Made by a program: the position numbers and the translations under genes
In this document: piece after piece, positions 63,599-64,000 of the stretch
Numbering within the stretch: position 1 is the stretch's first letter
Layout: each line of letters opens with the position of its first letter
Assembly (NCBI RefSeq): GCF_008923245.1
Contig: NZ_WBOS01000007.1
Span: 101,617 to 165,616, forward strand
Direction of reading: 5' to 3'
Length of the DNA stretch: 64,000 bases
Source of the DNA: Cytobacillus depressus
GTDB lineage: Bacteria > Bacillota > Bacilli > Bacillales > Cytobacillaceae
Notes under the pieces: generated by a model
What the model saw: the letters and a program-made list of their open reading frames with translations, nothing else
Told to the model about the DNA's origin: nothing
The model's database searches: none

Positions 63599-63814
63599 TC
63601 ATCGACTAATATCCTCATGTTTTTCTTTAAGAGCCTTTATCAGTTCATCAAAATTATCATTAAATCTGCTTAATTGGTAATCATTATTATTGTTTGCGGT
63701 GTTATCACCTAAATATCTTATAGCACTTGAAATATTAGAAGCAGAAATTAATATACATATACTTAAAATTACTATTGCACCAGTTAAAGATAATCTTATT
63801 TTTTTATCGTTCAA
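63599..63814 (-). CDS. Small single-span membrane protein, unknown
   Basis: 71 aa. A TTG start with GGGGGG 7 nt upstream, then a span (LTGAIVILSICILISASNI) and a polar tail with NNNNDYQ and a helical end. Family not recognised; the strong ribosome site supports translation. The 63267-63598 gap holds only a weak hairpin near 63497-63533. Confidence 0.5.
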   Translation of the reverse strand: MNDKKIRLSLTGAIVILSICILISASNISSAIRYLGDNTANNNNDYQLSRFNDNFDELIKALKEKHEDISR

Positions 63815-63879
63815 TTCTATTCCCCCCTTTAATACAGACTACCACATATTTCCTAATGGTTGTTGAACTATTCAGCTCC

Positions 63880-64000
63880 TTTAGTAGAGTAGAAAACTGA
63901 TTTCATAGGGATAGCTTACGCTATCTCTTTTACTTTCAGTTTCCCCTCATCAAACCGTACGTGAAGTTTTCCCTCATACGGCTTTCCGATGTTCTTCTTT
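63880..64000 (-). mobile_element. 3' end of a group II intron (domains V-VI), continues beyond window
   Basis: Domain V hairpin on the minus strand at 63985-63952 (AAAGCCGTATGAGGG / CGTACGGTTT, AGC triad), then a domain VI stem in which GAAACTGA pairs with TCAGTTTTC around an inner GATAGC/GCTATC stem. The 3' splice end should lie near CTACTCTAC (about 63883-63891). The intron body and its reverse transcriptase, if present, lie to the right of the window. Confidence 0.7.

Overview
The window looks like the chromosome of a low-GC, endospore-forming member of the Bacillaceae. The evidence is AT-rich DNA, strong GGAGG-type ribosome binding sites, frequent TTG/GTG starts, a CwlJ-type spore cortex hydrolase, a guanidine-I riboswitch in front of a paired SMR exporter, a PurR-type operator, and a ywrA-ywrB-ywrD-like gene set as in Bacillus subtilis. 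There is no rRNA or tRNA, so genus and species cannot be fixed.

Layout. 0.4-11.4 kb: a nine-gene minus-strand operon (RraA-like protein, peptide-binding lipoprotein, nitrilase-fold amidase, DppB/C/D/F-type ABC importer, an internally deleted M20 amidohydrolase, a creatininase-fold protein). It starts from a consensus sigma-54 promoter next to a divergent PrpR-type activator. 11.4-15.5 kb: a second sigma-54 module, with glutathione-independent formaldehyde dehydrogenase plus a MIP channel and a divergent AcoR-type activator. 15.6-19.5 kb: a guanidine riboswitch with an SMR pair, a frameshifted membrane-protein gene, and a GNAT-aminotransferase fusion. 19.3-28.6 kb: a LysR-flanked DUF169/M20/peptide-binding cluster, an amino acid permease, and an MFS/AhpD-like pair, with gene debris between them. 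28.6-36 kb: patB, exoA, osmC-like, cwlJ, a ten-unit 52-bp tandem array, a MerR-headed coiled-coil DNA-binding gene with a repeated 19-bp palindrome, speD and a CAP-domain protein. 36-49 kb: a CNNM/CBS protein, a broken nirK behind an apparently intact FNR-type promoter, uppP, a Rieske oxygenase, a purine permease with guaD, an iron alcohol dehydrogenase with a collapsed aldehyde dehydrogenase, SulP-ArsR, and an MFS transporter. 50-60 kb: an IS110 scrap, two-subunit chromate transporter, cytoplasmic gamma-glutamyltransferase with a complete peptide ABC importer, and an Lrp regulator. 60-64 kb: PhzF-like protein, cold-shock protein, small unknowns, and the 3' end of a group II intron running off the right edge.

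Two themes stand out. First, uptake and hydrolysis of peptides or amides: three family-5 binding proteins, two full Dpp/Opp importers, M20 hydrolases, GGT, nitrilase- and creatininase-fold enzymes, and two sigma-54 enhancer-binding proteins. Second, gene decay: about ten genes are truncated, internally deleted, frameshifted or fused. They include M20, nirK, aldehyde dehydrogenase, acyl-CoA ligase, BASS transporter, histidine phosphatase and an IS110 transposase. The best candidate for something undescribed is 32.0-33.8 kb: a tandem array upstream of a MerR/coiled-coil gene that carries one exact 19-bp palindrome in its leader and two exact plus one near copy inside its own coding sequence.
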